DNA of 12,859 nucleotides from contig DATDFC010000134.1 in NCBI GenBank assembly GCA_036522815.1, positions 1-12,859 of the forward strand, written 5' to 3'. The translations under genes and the position numbers were made by a program. Below the pieces are notes generated by a model. That model was not told the DNA's origin, searched no databases, and saw only the letters and a list, made by a program, of their open reading frames with translations. Positions 5,802 through 12,859 of this stretch are shown here, piece by piece (within the stretch, counting starts at the first letter, position 1; the number at the start of each line of letters is the position of its first letter). Origin of the DNA: AG41 sp036522815 (GTDB taxonomy: Bacteria; Gemmatimonadota; Gemmatimonadetes; Gemmatimonadales; GWC2-71-9).

Positions 5802-7100
5802 ATGCGAACGCTGCACGCGTGGTGGGCCGTGATCGGGGTCGTGCTCGGCGTGGCCGCGGGCGGAACGCCGCCCGGCGGCGGCGCCCCGCGCCCGCCCTCG
5901 TGCCTCACGCAGCCGCCCACGGTCACGCTTCCTCCCGGCAAACAGCCGAGGCCCTACGACCGCGACCATCTGGCCGCGGGCACGGCCGTCGCGGCGACCG
6001 GCGCGCAGTTCCTGCTGCCCACGACCAGCCACATCGTCATCCACGTCGCGGGCGGAGCCGGGATCTGCTGGAGTGGTGGGGAAGCGCTGGGGGCGTTTCC
6101 ACCGGCGGCCTCGTGGAACACGATCCACGAGACGTACGGCATGGTGGCCGGTTACACCAACCGCTTCGACGCCCCGGCCCTCACCGTCGAGAACTTCACG
6201 AGCTTCGCGTACGGCAAAGGCGTCAGCCTCGATGCCGGCGGCGACCGCGACTGGACCATCCGCAACGTGCACGTGGTGTACGGGCGGGACGACTGCATCG
6301 AGAACGACTGGTACAACACGGGGCTGATCGACTCATCCTTCTTCGACGGCTGCTACGACGTGATGAGCTCGCTCGAAGACCGCGGCCAGACCGTGCCCGA
6401 CGGACGCGCCAACGTCGTGACGATCCAGAACTCGCTGTTGCGTCTGCAGGTGATGGACGGGATCTACGAGGTGCGCGAGGCGCCGCCGCGCCACGAGGGG
6501 TTCTGGAAGTGGAGCGTCACGCGCGGTCCGCAGCTGAGGCTCTCCCACAACGTCTTCTTCGCGGACGATTCCTCGATCGGGTCGAACCACGCGGACATGT
6601 ACATGGCGCCCCCGCCGGGACGCCTGAGCGACTGCGCCGACAACATCATGATCTGGGAGGGCAACGGCCCGTTTCCGGAGCGGCTGCCGGGCTGCTTCAC
6701 GCTCGCGACGGGCGCCCGGGGCCTGCAGCTGTGGGACAGCGTGGTCGCCCTGTGGAAGGCGCGCCATCCCTATACGACGCCCGACGTGGCTCCGCCCGTG
6801 GTGTCGCTGTTTCAGCCGGCAGTCACGGGCGCGAGCGCCCTCAACGGCACCGTGGACCTGATCGCGACGGCGGTGGACGATCGGGGCATGGCGGGCGTGC
6901 AGTTCCGCGTGGACGGCCGCGACATCGGGCCCGAAGTCGTCGCTCCCACGCTGGTGCGGAAAGACCGATTCACCAAGTACACGCTGCGCTGGGATTCGCG
7001 TGCCGTGCCGAACGGGTCCCACGCCCTGACCGCGACCGCGCGCGACGCCGCCGGGAATCGGGCGACCGCGGCGGTCGTGATGGTGACGATCAGGAACTGA
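5802..7100 (+). CDS. Secreted right-handed beta-helix protein with C-terminal Ig-like domain
   Basis: The protein has 432 residues. The first about 20 (MRTLHAWWAVIGVVLGVAAG) form a signal peptide without a lipobox cysteine, and a Pro/Gly-rich linker follows. Residues about 70-320 show short repeating strands with Asn, Asp and Gly turns (LTVENFTSFAYGKGVSLD, WTIRNVHVVYGRDDCIEND, GLIDSSFFDGCYDVMSS, VVTIQNSLLRL, LRLSHNVFF). This is the look of a parallel beta-helix of the pectin-lyase-like superfamily. From about 331 an Ig-like domain begins (PPVVSLFQP, DLIATAVDDRGMAGVQFRVDG, ALTATARDAAGN). Such proteins are often polysaccharide lyases, hydrolases or epimerases, or surface binding proteins. No catalytic set could be assigned, so the enzyme role is inference from fold and locus. 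ATG at 5802 is the first possible start, since an in-frame stop lies at 5778-5780 with no start between, but it has no ribosome site. The gene is divergent from the sugar operon and converges on the kinase gene. Confidence 0.78.
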   Translation: MRTLHAWWAVIGVVLGVAAGGTPPGGGAPRPPSCLTQPPTVTLPPGKQPRPYDRDHLAAGTAVAATGAQFLLPTTSHIVIHVAGGAGICWSGGEALGAFPPAASWNTIHETYGMVAGYTNRFDAPALTVENFTSFAYGKGVSLDAGGDRDWTIRNVHVVYGRDDCIENDWYNTGLIDSSFFDGCYDVMSSLEDRGQTVPDGRANVVTIQNSLLRLQVMDGIYEVREAPPRHEGFWKWSVTRGPQLRLSHNVFFADDSSIGSNHADMYMAPPPGRLSDCADNIMIWEGNGPFPERLPGCFTLATGARGLQLWDSVVALWKARHPYTTPDVAPPVVSLFQPAVTGASALNGTVDLIATAVDDRGMAGVQFRVDGRDIGPEVVAPTLVRKDRFTKYTLRWDSRAVPNGSHALTATARDAAGNRATAAVVMVTIRN

Positions 7101-7113
7101 GGCGGGGGCTCAG
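7097..7113. terminator. Small hairpin spanning the two convergent stop codons
   Basis: CTGAG at 7097-7101 pairs with CTCAG at 7109-7113 around a GCGGGGG loop. The plus-strand stop TGA lies in the left arm and the minus-strand stop (TCA on the plus strand) in the right arm. The stem is only 5 bp and has no T-tract on either side, so this is at best a weak bidirectional transcription barrier. Confidence 0.2.
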
Positions 7114-8326
7114 AGCGTGAGCGAGGACAGCGAGGCCAGCGGCATGCCGCTGAACGTGGCGGCGTGCGGCGGCAGGTCCAGCTCGAAAAAGAAACAGGTG
7201 CCCCAGCCGGGGCGGGTCTCGAGCTCGAGCGTCGAGCCCTGCGCCCGCACCAGCTTGCGGGTGATCGCGAGGCCGAGGCCGGTACCCGAGAAACAGTAGG
7301 CGTCCCGGCCGCGGGCGCGGCGGAACGGCTGAAACAGCGTCGCGAGCGCGTCCGGGTTCACGCCCGGCCCGGAGTCGTGCACCGAGAAGCGCACGCGCCC
7401 ATCGGGCCGCTCCTCGCAGGTGATCTCCACGAAGCCCTGATCCGTGAACTTGATGGCGTTCGTCGTCAGGTTGAGCAGCACCCGCGACAGCGCCACGGGG
7501 TGGCCCAAGCGGCGGTCGCTCGTGGGCAGGCCGAACCGCAGCGACAGGCCCTTCTCCTCGGCCAGCGGCCGCACGATGCTGCGGACCGACTCGAATAGCT
7601 CCGTGACGGAGAACGGCGTGACCTCGCGGTCGGCCAGCTCGTCGCCGCCGCGCGCCAGCTCGATCGTGTCGCTCACGATGGACGAGAGGCCCAGCGCGGC
7701 GCTGTAGATCAACCCCAGCTGGCGGTGCTGCACGGGATTGACGCCGCCGCTCTGCCCCCGCTGCAGCGTCTCGGCCAGGAACAGGATCGACGTGAGCGGC
7801 GAGCGCAGGTCGTGGATCACCTCGACCAGCAGATCGAGACCCTGCACCCCATTGAGATGGGACTCGAGCTGGCGCACTTCGTGGCGGTCGATCGCCTGGC
7901 GCACCTGCTCCAGCGCGTTCAAGGGGCCGAGCATGGCGGCGGGGGATACCGGCGGCGCCCCATTCGACCAGGCGCGCAACAGCTCCGAGCGCAGCATGTC
8001 GACCAGGCGCTGGCCCAGCCCGGCGGCGGGGCGGGGGAGCAGCTCGGTGACATAGCCGGGCCGCTCCTGATCGACCGCGAGGGCGAGCGCCGCGAGCAGA
8101 CCGGCGACGACTTCCTCGTCGACGGCGGGCAGGCCATTGCCGGCCGCCTCCTCGCGCCAGCGGCGAGCCACGCGCCGGGTGGCGGCGGTGACCACCGCCG
8201 ACGCCACGCCCGCCAGGGGCGTATCGAACGACAGCGAGGTCAGGGCCGGCTCGGCAGGCGCGACCGGCTGCGCCAGCGCGACCGGCGCGGTCGCCGGGAA
8301 CACATTGGCGCGCCCGCGGCTCGCTC

Positions 8327-8330
<4 letters not shown>
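7110..8330 (-). CDS. Soluble sensor histidine kinase of the locus two-component system
   Basis: The protein has 406 residues and no membrane segment. The C-terminal half is a complete kinase core: H-box EVIHDLRSPLTSI with H173 as the phosphorylated histidine, N-box RVLLNLTTNAIKFT (283-296), G1 box HDSGPGV (318-324), F-box LFQPFRRA (332-339), and G2 box GTGLGLAI (349-356). The first about 165 residues are helical, with a WREEAAGNGLPAVDEE stretch and conserved-looking Leu/Val spacing. I cannot assign them to a PAS, GAF or HAMP domain; they presumably hold the signal input or bind a partner. The start GTG at 8330 overlaps the regulator stop in a GTGA (8327-8330), so it is translationally coupled to the regulator and very probably phosphorylates it. 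An 18-residue tail after the core (HAATFSGMPLASLSSLTL) has no clear role. Confidence 0.88.
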
Positions 8331-9862
<1,532 letters not shown>

Positions 9863-9868
9863 CGGAGT

Positions 9869-9872
9869 CTCC
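9869..9872 (-). promoter_or_regulatory. Ribosome binding site deciding the regulator start
   Basis: On the minus strand GGAG lies 6 nt before the ATG at 9862, which favours that ATG over the GTG at 9874. Confidence 0.55.
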
Positions 9873-9958
9873 ACGGACCTATGGTGCCGCGACGGCGAAC
9901 GCGATGAGGTGACAACACCGCACGTGAGCGAGCCTCATCTCAACCGGCGCGAGGGACA

Positions 9959-9969
9959 AAAATAGCATG
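9959..9969 (-). promoter_or_regulatory. Possible extended -10 promoter of the regulator-kinase operon
   Basis: On the minus strand the sequence reads TGC-TATTTT (TG at 9969-9968, hexamer 9964-9959). It matches an extended -10 element with four of six consensus bases in the hexamer. No good -35 lies 17 nt upstream; that position is taken by the operator-like dyad at 9980-10001, which would fit an activator-dependent or repressed promoter. Transcription would begin near 9952, giving a leader of roughly 90 nt. The same T-run could be read as a terminator tail, but no minus-strand gene lies upstream of it. Confidence 0.3.
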
Positions 9970-10001
9970 CTCACGGCATTTGCGTGAGAGGACTCACGCA
10001 A
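9970..10001. promoter_or_regulatory. Operator-like dyad cluster (CTCACG/CGTGAG half-sites)
   Basis: A perfect inverted repeat, TTGCGTGAG and CTCACGCAA around a four-base AGGA spacer, occupies 9980-10001. A further CTCACG at 9970-9975 pairs with the CGTGAG at 9983-9988 to form an overlapping second dyad, and another CGTGAG lies at 9923-9928. The inner part reads GTGA-N6-TCAC (9984-9997), the half-site geometry of CRP/FNR-family regulators. A 9-4-9 dyad is also compatible with an enhancer site for an NtrC-class protein. Its centre lies near -197 relative to the proposed sigma-54 start and close to the -35 position of the proposed regulator promoter. Confidence 0.5.
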
Positions 10002-10050
10002 GTCGCGTGCACGCCCGCGCTGAGGGCACACGACGTTCCGTGACCACCAT

Positions 10051-10072
10051 CTTGTATCAGGTGTGATACAGG
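10051..10072. promoter_or_regulatory. Second operator-like dyad, candidate enhancer site
   Basis: CTTGTATCA and TGATACAGG are inverted repeats around a GGTG spacer; the inner seven bases of each arm pair perfectly and one of the nine positions mismatches. The 9-4-9 layout equals that of the dyad at 9980-10001, though the sequence differs. The centre lies about 126 nt upstream of the proposed sigma-54 start and 71 nt from the other dyad, distances usual for activator sites of NtrC-class proteins. Confidence 0.45.
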
Positions 10073-10156
10073 CCACGGGGGTGGTCCGAACCAGGCCCGT
10101 CCCCGGCACGCTATCCGGTCATCGGGCAACGAGTTGACCTGAGCGGCGCCGCCGGG

Positions 10157-10176
10157 GCTCGCGGTATCGCCCTTGC
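10157..10176 (+). promoter_or_regulatory. Candidate sigma-54 (-24/-12) promoter of the tyrosine kinase gene
   Basis: GG at 10163-10164 and TTGC at 10173-10176 are separated by 8 nt as in sigma-54 promoters; the bases after GG are TAT rather than CAC. Seventeen of 20 positions match the element before the beta-helix gene. The predicted start near 10188 gives a 50-nt leader that includes the ribosome site AAGGA (10221-10225) of the ATG at 10238. It also rules out the GTG at 10178, which would lie upstream of the transcript. Confidence 0.45.
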
Positions 10177-10237
10177 GGTGTGCCCGGGCACGATCGTGCA
10201 GCCCCGCTCTGTACTTCCGCAAGGACGCGACCCGACC

Positions 10238-12619
10238 ATGGCCGGCGACTCGCTCACGCTCAGCAGCAGCGCGGTTCCGCTCACCGTGAGCGGCGAGCCC
10301 GAGCCACCCCCGCCGCCCGAATGGCTGCGCTACCTCGCCGCGGTGCGCCGCCACGGCTGGCTCGTGCTCGCGGTGACGCTCGCCATCACGGGTCTCGGCG
10401 TCGTGGGCGCGATGCTCATGCCGCCCAGCTACGTGACGCAAGCCATCGTCTGGATCCGCGTTCCCGCCAAGGAGCTCCACAACGAAGGGCCCATCTGGCA
10501 GGGCCAGTTGCCGATCTCCTCCGGCTGGATGGAGCTGCTGCAGTCGTATGCCGTGCTCGACTATGCCGTGCGGTCGCGGCGCTTGTACCTGCATCCGGTC
10601 CTGCGCGGTGACTCGGACGTGCTGGGGACGCTCGCGATCAAGGAGCAGGTGGTGCCAGGCGAGTACCGGCTGGTGGTGGACGATTCGGCCTCGCGGTTCA
10701 CGCTGTTCGCGGGGCGCGATCCCGTGGCGCGCGGCCTGGTGGGCGATTCGGTGGGCCCCGACCTGGGGCTCGCATGGGTACCGCCCGCCGCGGCGCTGGC
10801 GCGCGGCCGTGAGGTCAAGTTCACGCTCGACGCGCCATACGAAGCGGCCCTGAAGCTGGCCGATCAACTGAAGGTGAGCGCCGACCTGGACGGCAACTTC
10901 CTCCGCCTGCAGCTGGGGGGCCGCGATCCCGTGGGCGTGGCGGCGACCGTGAACGCGGTGGCCGAGCGGTTCGTGACGGTGGCGGCGGGCCTGAAGCGCG
11001 ACAACCTGGGCCAGCTCACGAGCATCCTGGGCGCGCAGCTCGAGCAGGGGCAGGCCGCGCTGCGGCGCGCCGAAGACGCGCTGCGCGGCTTCCGCGTGGG
11101 GGCGGTGACGACCCTCGCCGAGGGCGCCGGGTCGGTGACCCAGAACACCCAATACCAGCGCGACCCGTTGTTCGCGGGACTGGTAGAGATGAAGGTGAGC
11201 CTCGACGAGCTGCGGCGCGATCGCGAGGCGATCGAGCGGCTGCTGCGCCAGGGGCTCGACTCGGGCGTGTCGGTCGACGCGCTGGCGATGGTCGGCGCGG
11301 TGCAGCGCTCCACCGAGCTGGTGCAGGCGCTGCGCGATCTCACGGCCAAGCAGGCCGAGCTGCGCGCCCTGCGCGGGCATTACACCGACGACAACCCGCC
11401 GGTGCGGCGGGCCGTTGCGGAGGCGGACGCCCTCGGCCGGCGCACCATTCCGGCGCTGGCGTCGTCGCTCGCCGCCGAGCTGCGCGTGCGGGAAACCGAG
11501 CTGGGGCAGCGGGTGGCGACCGCGTCCACCGGCCTCAAGCAGGTGCCGCCGCTCGCCGTGGAAGAGGCGCGGCTGCAGCGCGACGTCACGCAGGCGGAGC
11601 AGGTCGTGACCAACCTGCAGCAGCGCTACGAGGAGGCGCGGCTCGCGGAGGTGAGCAGCATTCCGGACGTGCGCCTGCTCGATCGGGCCATCGCGCCCAG
11701 TCGCCCCGTGGGGCACATCGGCGCGATCCTCATCGTCCTGGCCATGATGGGGGGGCTGGGTGTCGGCGTGACCGGCGCGGTGCTGCTCGACAGCACCGAC
11801 CGGCGCGTGCGCCACCCCGACGACGTCACGCGGGCAATGGGGCTGGCGATCCTGGGCGCCGTGCCGCACGTGGACTGGCGTAACGGGAAGCGCGACGCCG
11901 CGGTGGCGCAGGTGGTCGAGGCGTTGCGGGGCATCCGGCTGAACGTGGTGCACCGGCACGGCAGCGCCGGGCCGGTGCGGCTCACCATCACGAGCCCGGG
12001 CAAGAGCGACGGCAAATCGTTCGTCGCGTCCAATCTCGCGCTCGCCTTCGCCGACAGCGGCTTGCGCACCCTGCTGGTGGACGGCGACGTGCGGCGCGGG
12101 CGGCTGCATCGCACGCTCGCTGCGGCGCGGCGCCCCGGTCTCACCGACCTGCTGGAAGGCACGGTCGGGTGGGACCAGGCCGTGCAGCCCACCCCGTACA
12201 AGAACCTGTCGTTCATCGCCTGCGGCTTCCGCAGCCAGGCCGGACCGGCCCTGCTCAGCTCGGTCACGATGGCCCGCCTGCTCGACGGCGTGCGGACGAG
12301 CTACGACGCGGTCGTGGTCGACAGCCCTCCACTCGCCGCGGGCGCGGACGGCCTCGCCCTCGCCACCGTGACCGGGAGTCTGGTGCTGGTGCTGCGGGCG
12401 GGGGTGAGCGACCGCGAGCTCACGGAGACGAAGCTCGGCGTGCTGACCCACTTGCCGGTGCGCGTGCTCGGCGCCGTCCTGAACGACGTGCGACCGGGGG
12501 GCGCGTACCGCTACTACTCCTATTATCTCGAAGGCTACGAGGCGCACGACGAGCCGGATGCGGCGCAGCCGCTGGTGCTGCGCGGCCCCGCCGAAGAGCC
12601 GGCGGGGAAGGCGCGCTAG
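10238..12619 (+). CDS. Wzc-like polysaccharide co-polymerase and bacterial tyrosine kinase
   Basis: The protein has 793 residues and a full Wzc-type layout. After a Pro-rich N-terminus comes a membrane helix (about 40-61), then a Wzz-type periplasmic region (about 63-490) with coiled-coil stretches (about 255-285, 315-380, 415-472) and the family block SSIPDVRLLDRAIAPSRP just before the second helix (about 493-517). The cytoplasmic kinase has Walker A SPGKSDGKS (586-594), Walker A' LLVDGDVRR (612-620), Walker B VVVDSPP (692-698), and a tyrosine cluster YRYYSYYLEGY (757-767) that would be autophosphorylated. Wzc proteins set chain length and couple polymerisation to export through the outer-membrane channel. 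Fusion of kinase and Wzz halves in one chain is the Gram-negative form. ATG at 10238 is chosen because AAGGA precedes it (12 nt, somewhat long) and the proposed promoter excludes the upstream GTG at 10178. Its stop lies 3 nt from the end of the converging gene. Confidence 0.93.
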   Translation: MAGDSLTLSSSAVPLTVSGEPEPPPPPEWLRYLAAVRRHGWLVLAVTLAITGLGVVGAMLMPPSYVTQAIVWIRVPAKELHNEGPIWQGQLPISSGWMELLQSYAVLDYAVRSRRLYLHPVLRGDSDVLGTLAIKEQVVPGEYRLVVDDSASRFTLFAGRDPVARGLVGDSVGPDLGLAWVPPAAALARGREVKFTLDAPYEAALKLADQLKVSADLDGNFLRLQLGGRDPVGVAATVNAVAERFVTVAAGLKRDNLGQLTSILGAQLEQGQAALRRAEDALRGFRVGAVTTLAEGAGSVTQNTQYQRDPLFAGLVEMKVSLDELRRDREAIERLLRQGLDSGVSVDALAMVGAVQRSTELVQALRDLTAKQAELRALRGHYTDDNPPVRRAVAEADALGRRTIPALASSLAAELRVRETELGQRVATASTGLKQVPPLAVEEARLQRDVTQAEQVVTNLQQRYEEARLAEVSSIPDVRLLDRAIAPSRPVGHIGAILIVLAMMGGLGVGVTGAVLLDSTDRRVRHPDDVTRAMGLAILGAVPHVDWRNGKRDAAVAQVVEALRGIRLNVVHRHGSAGPVRLTITSPGKSDGKSFVASNLALAFADSGLRTLLVDGDVRRGRLHRTLAAARRPGLTDLLEGTVGWDQAVQPTPYKNLSFIACGFRSQAGPALLSSVTMARLLDGVRTSYDAVVVDSPPLAAGADGLALATVTGSLVLVLRAGVSDRELTETKLGVLTHLPVRVLGAVLNDVRPGGAYRYYSYYLEGYEAHDEPDAAQPLVLRGPAEEPAGKAR

Positions 12620-12622
12620 CTG

Positions 12623-12859
12623 CTACTGGGGCGTGGGACGGCTCACGAACTGTCGGATCACGCCCGCTTCGCTGCCTTCGTCTTCCGCGACGCGCAGCGC
12701 ATGCAGCGCGCGCGCCAGCAGCACGGCGGGATCGAGCGCCGTGGTGCGGAATCCGGAGCGCGCGTCGTAGCCCGCGCGCAGCCGCAGCGGCCGCTCCCCG
12801 GCCGCCGTCACGGCTCCCTGCAGCGACCCGGGCGCGGCGAGGGCCTCGCCGAGGCGATG
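12623..12859 (-). CDS. Unidentified protein, C-terminal part
   Basis: An open frame enters from the right edge and ends at TAG (12623-12625), leaving 78 residues. Codon use shows the same strong third-position G/C as the other genes, which is the main reason to call it coding. The visible part includes LRLRAGYDARSGFRTTALDPAV, LLARALHALRVAEDEGSEAG and a tail ending VSRPTPQ; it is mixed helical and charged, with no membrane segment and no motif I recognise. A GTG at 12811 could start a short protein, but the frame stays open beyond it to the edge, so a longer gene is likelier. It converges on the tyrosine kinase gene with only 3 nt between stops. No function is proposed. Confidence 0.5.
   Translation of the reverse strand, partial: HRLGEALAAPGSLQGAVTAAGERPLRLRAGYDARSGFRTTALDPAVLLARALHALRVAEDEGSEAGVIRQFVSRPTPQ

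Larger units (their letters stand above)
9863..10237. other. Divergent regulatory region between the regulator and tyrosine kinase genes
   Basis: These 375 nt contain no supported gene. In plus-strand order they hold the regulator leader, a CGTGAG half-site (9923-9928), a possible extended -10 promoter facing the regulator (9959-9969), a cluster of CTCACG/CGTGAG half-sites that includes a perfect dyad (9970-10001), and a 10-bp palindrome GCGTGCACGC (10005-10014). A second dyad (10051-10072), a sigma-54-like element (10157-10176) and the leader of the tyrosine kinase gene follow. The stretch around 9955-9981 and the dyad at 10051-10072 are clearly less GC-rich than the flanking genes, as expected for regulatory DNA. 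Confidence 0.6.

Noticed and set aside
9958..9988. CTCACG/CGTGAG hairpin followed by a T-run on the minus strand as an intrinsic terminator.
   Set aside because: No minus-strand gene lies upstream to terminate, five bases separate stem and T-run, and the half-sites recur without T-runs; a regulatory reading fits better.
10134..10168. TTGACC at 10134-10139 as a sigma-70 -35 box for the tyrosine kinase gene.
   Set aside because: Nothing resembling a -10 lies 16-19 nt downstream; the nearest TATCGC is 25 nt away.
9971..12547. An 858-codon open frame on the minus strand opposite the tyrosine kinase gene.
   Set aside because: It is antisense to a gene with clear Wzc motifs; its translation is rich in His, Arg, Gln and Ala with no domain, as expected for the reverse frame of GC-rich DNA.

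Overview
This window is a very GC-rich stretch with strong G/C preference at third codon positions. It carries part of a cell-surface polysaccharide (exopolysaccharide or capsule) locus from a Gram-negative-type bacterium. A fused Wzz/tyrosine-kinase chain-length protein, a Wzx-like flippase and an NtrC-class sigma-54 activator together fit phyla such as Gemmatimonadota, Myxococcota, Acidobacteriota or Proteobacteria. The sequence alone does not settle which; Gemmatimonadota is only an impression. No rRNA, tRNA, IS element, integrase, CRISPR array or phage gene was seen, and composition looks uniform.

Left part (1-5561, all minus strand). In transcription order: a DegT/DnrJ/EryC1/StrS sugar aminotransferase, a PIG-L/LmbE-type deacetylase 11 nt later, a 154-nt gap, a 662-residue membrane-anchored protein joining a FlaA1/PglF-type N-terminal module to an extended SDR sugar epimerase/dehydratase, an LhgO-like FAD oxidoreductase, and the start of a polysaccharide flippase that overlaps the oxidoreductase stop in an ATGA. 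This reads as a nucleotide-sugar modification and export operon: oxidise, epimerise or aminate the sugar, deacetylate something, and flip the lipid-linked product.

Middle (5562-9862). A 240-nt divergent spacer separates that operon from a plus-strand gene for a secreted beta-helix protein with a C-terminal Ig-like domain, possibly a polysaccharide-modifying enzyme. It converges, with 9 nt between stops, on a minus-strand two-component pair. The sigma-54-activating response regulator comes first and overlaps the soluble histidine kinase in a GTGA.

Right part (9863-12859). A 375-nt spacer holds two 22-bp dyads (9-4-9 geometry), a cluster of CGTGAG/CTCACG half-sites, a possible extended -10 promoter for the regulator, and a sigma-54-like -24/-12 element. 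The Wzc-like bacterial tyrosine kinase follows on the plus strand. It converges on the C-terminal end of an unidentified minus-strand gene that runs off the window.

The most interesting signal is a promoter-like 20-mer (17/20 identical) with the GG-N8-TTGC spacing of sigma-54 promoters. It lies directly upstream of both plus-strand genes, the beta-helix protein and the tyrosine kinase, in a locus that encodes its own sigma-54 activator. The working model is that the two-component system switches on chain-length control/export and the secreted beta-helix protein together. The other notable point is the chimeric SDR protein, whose catalytic YxxxK lysine is an arginine.
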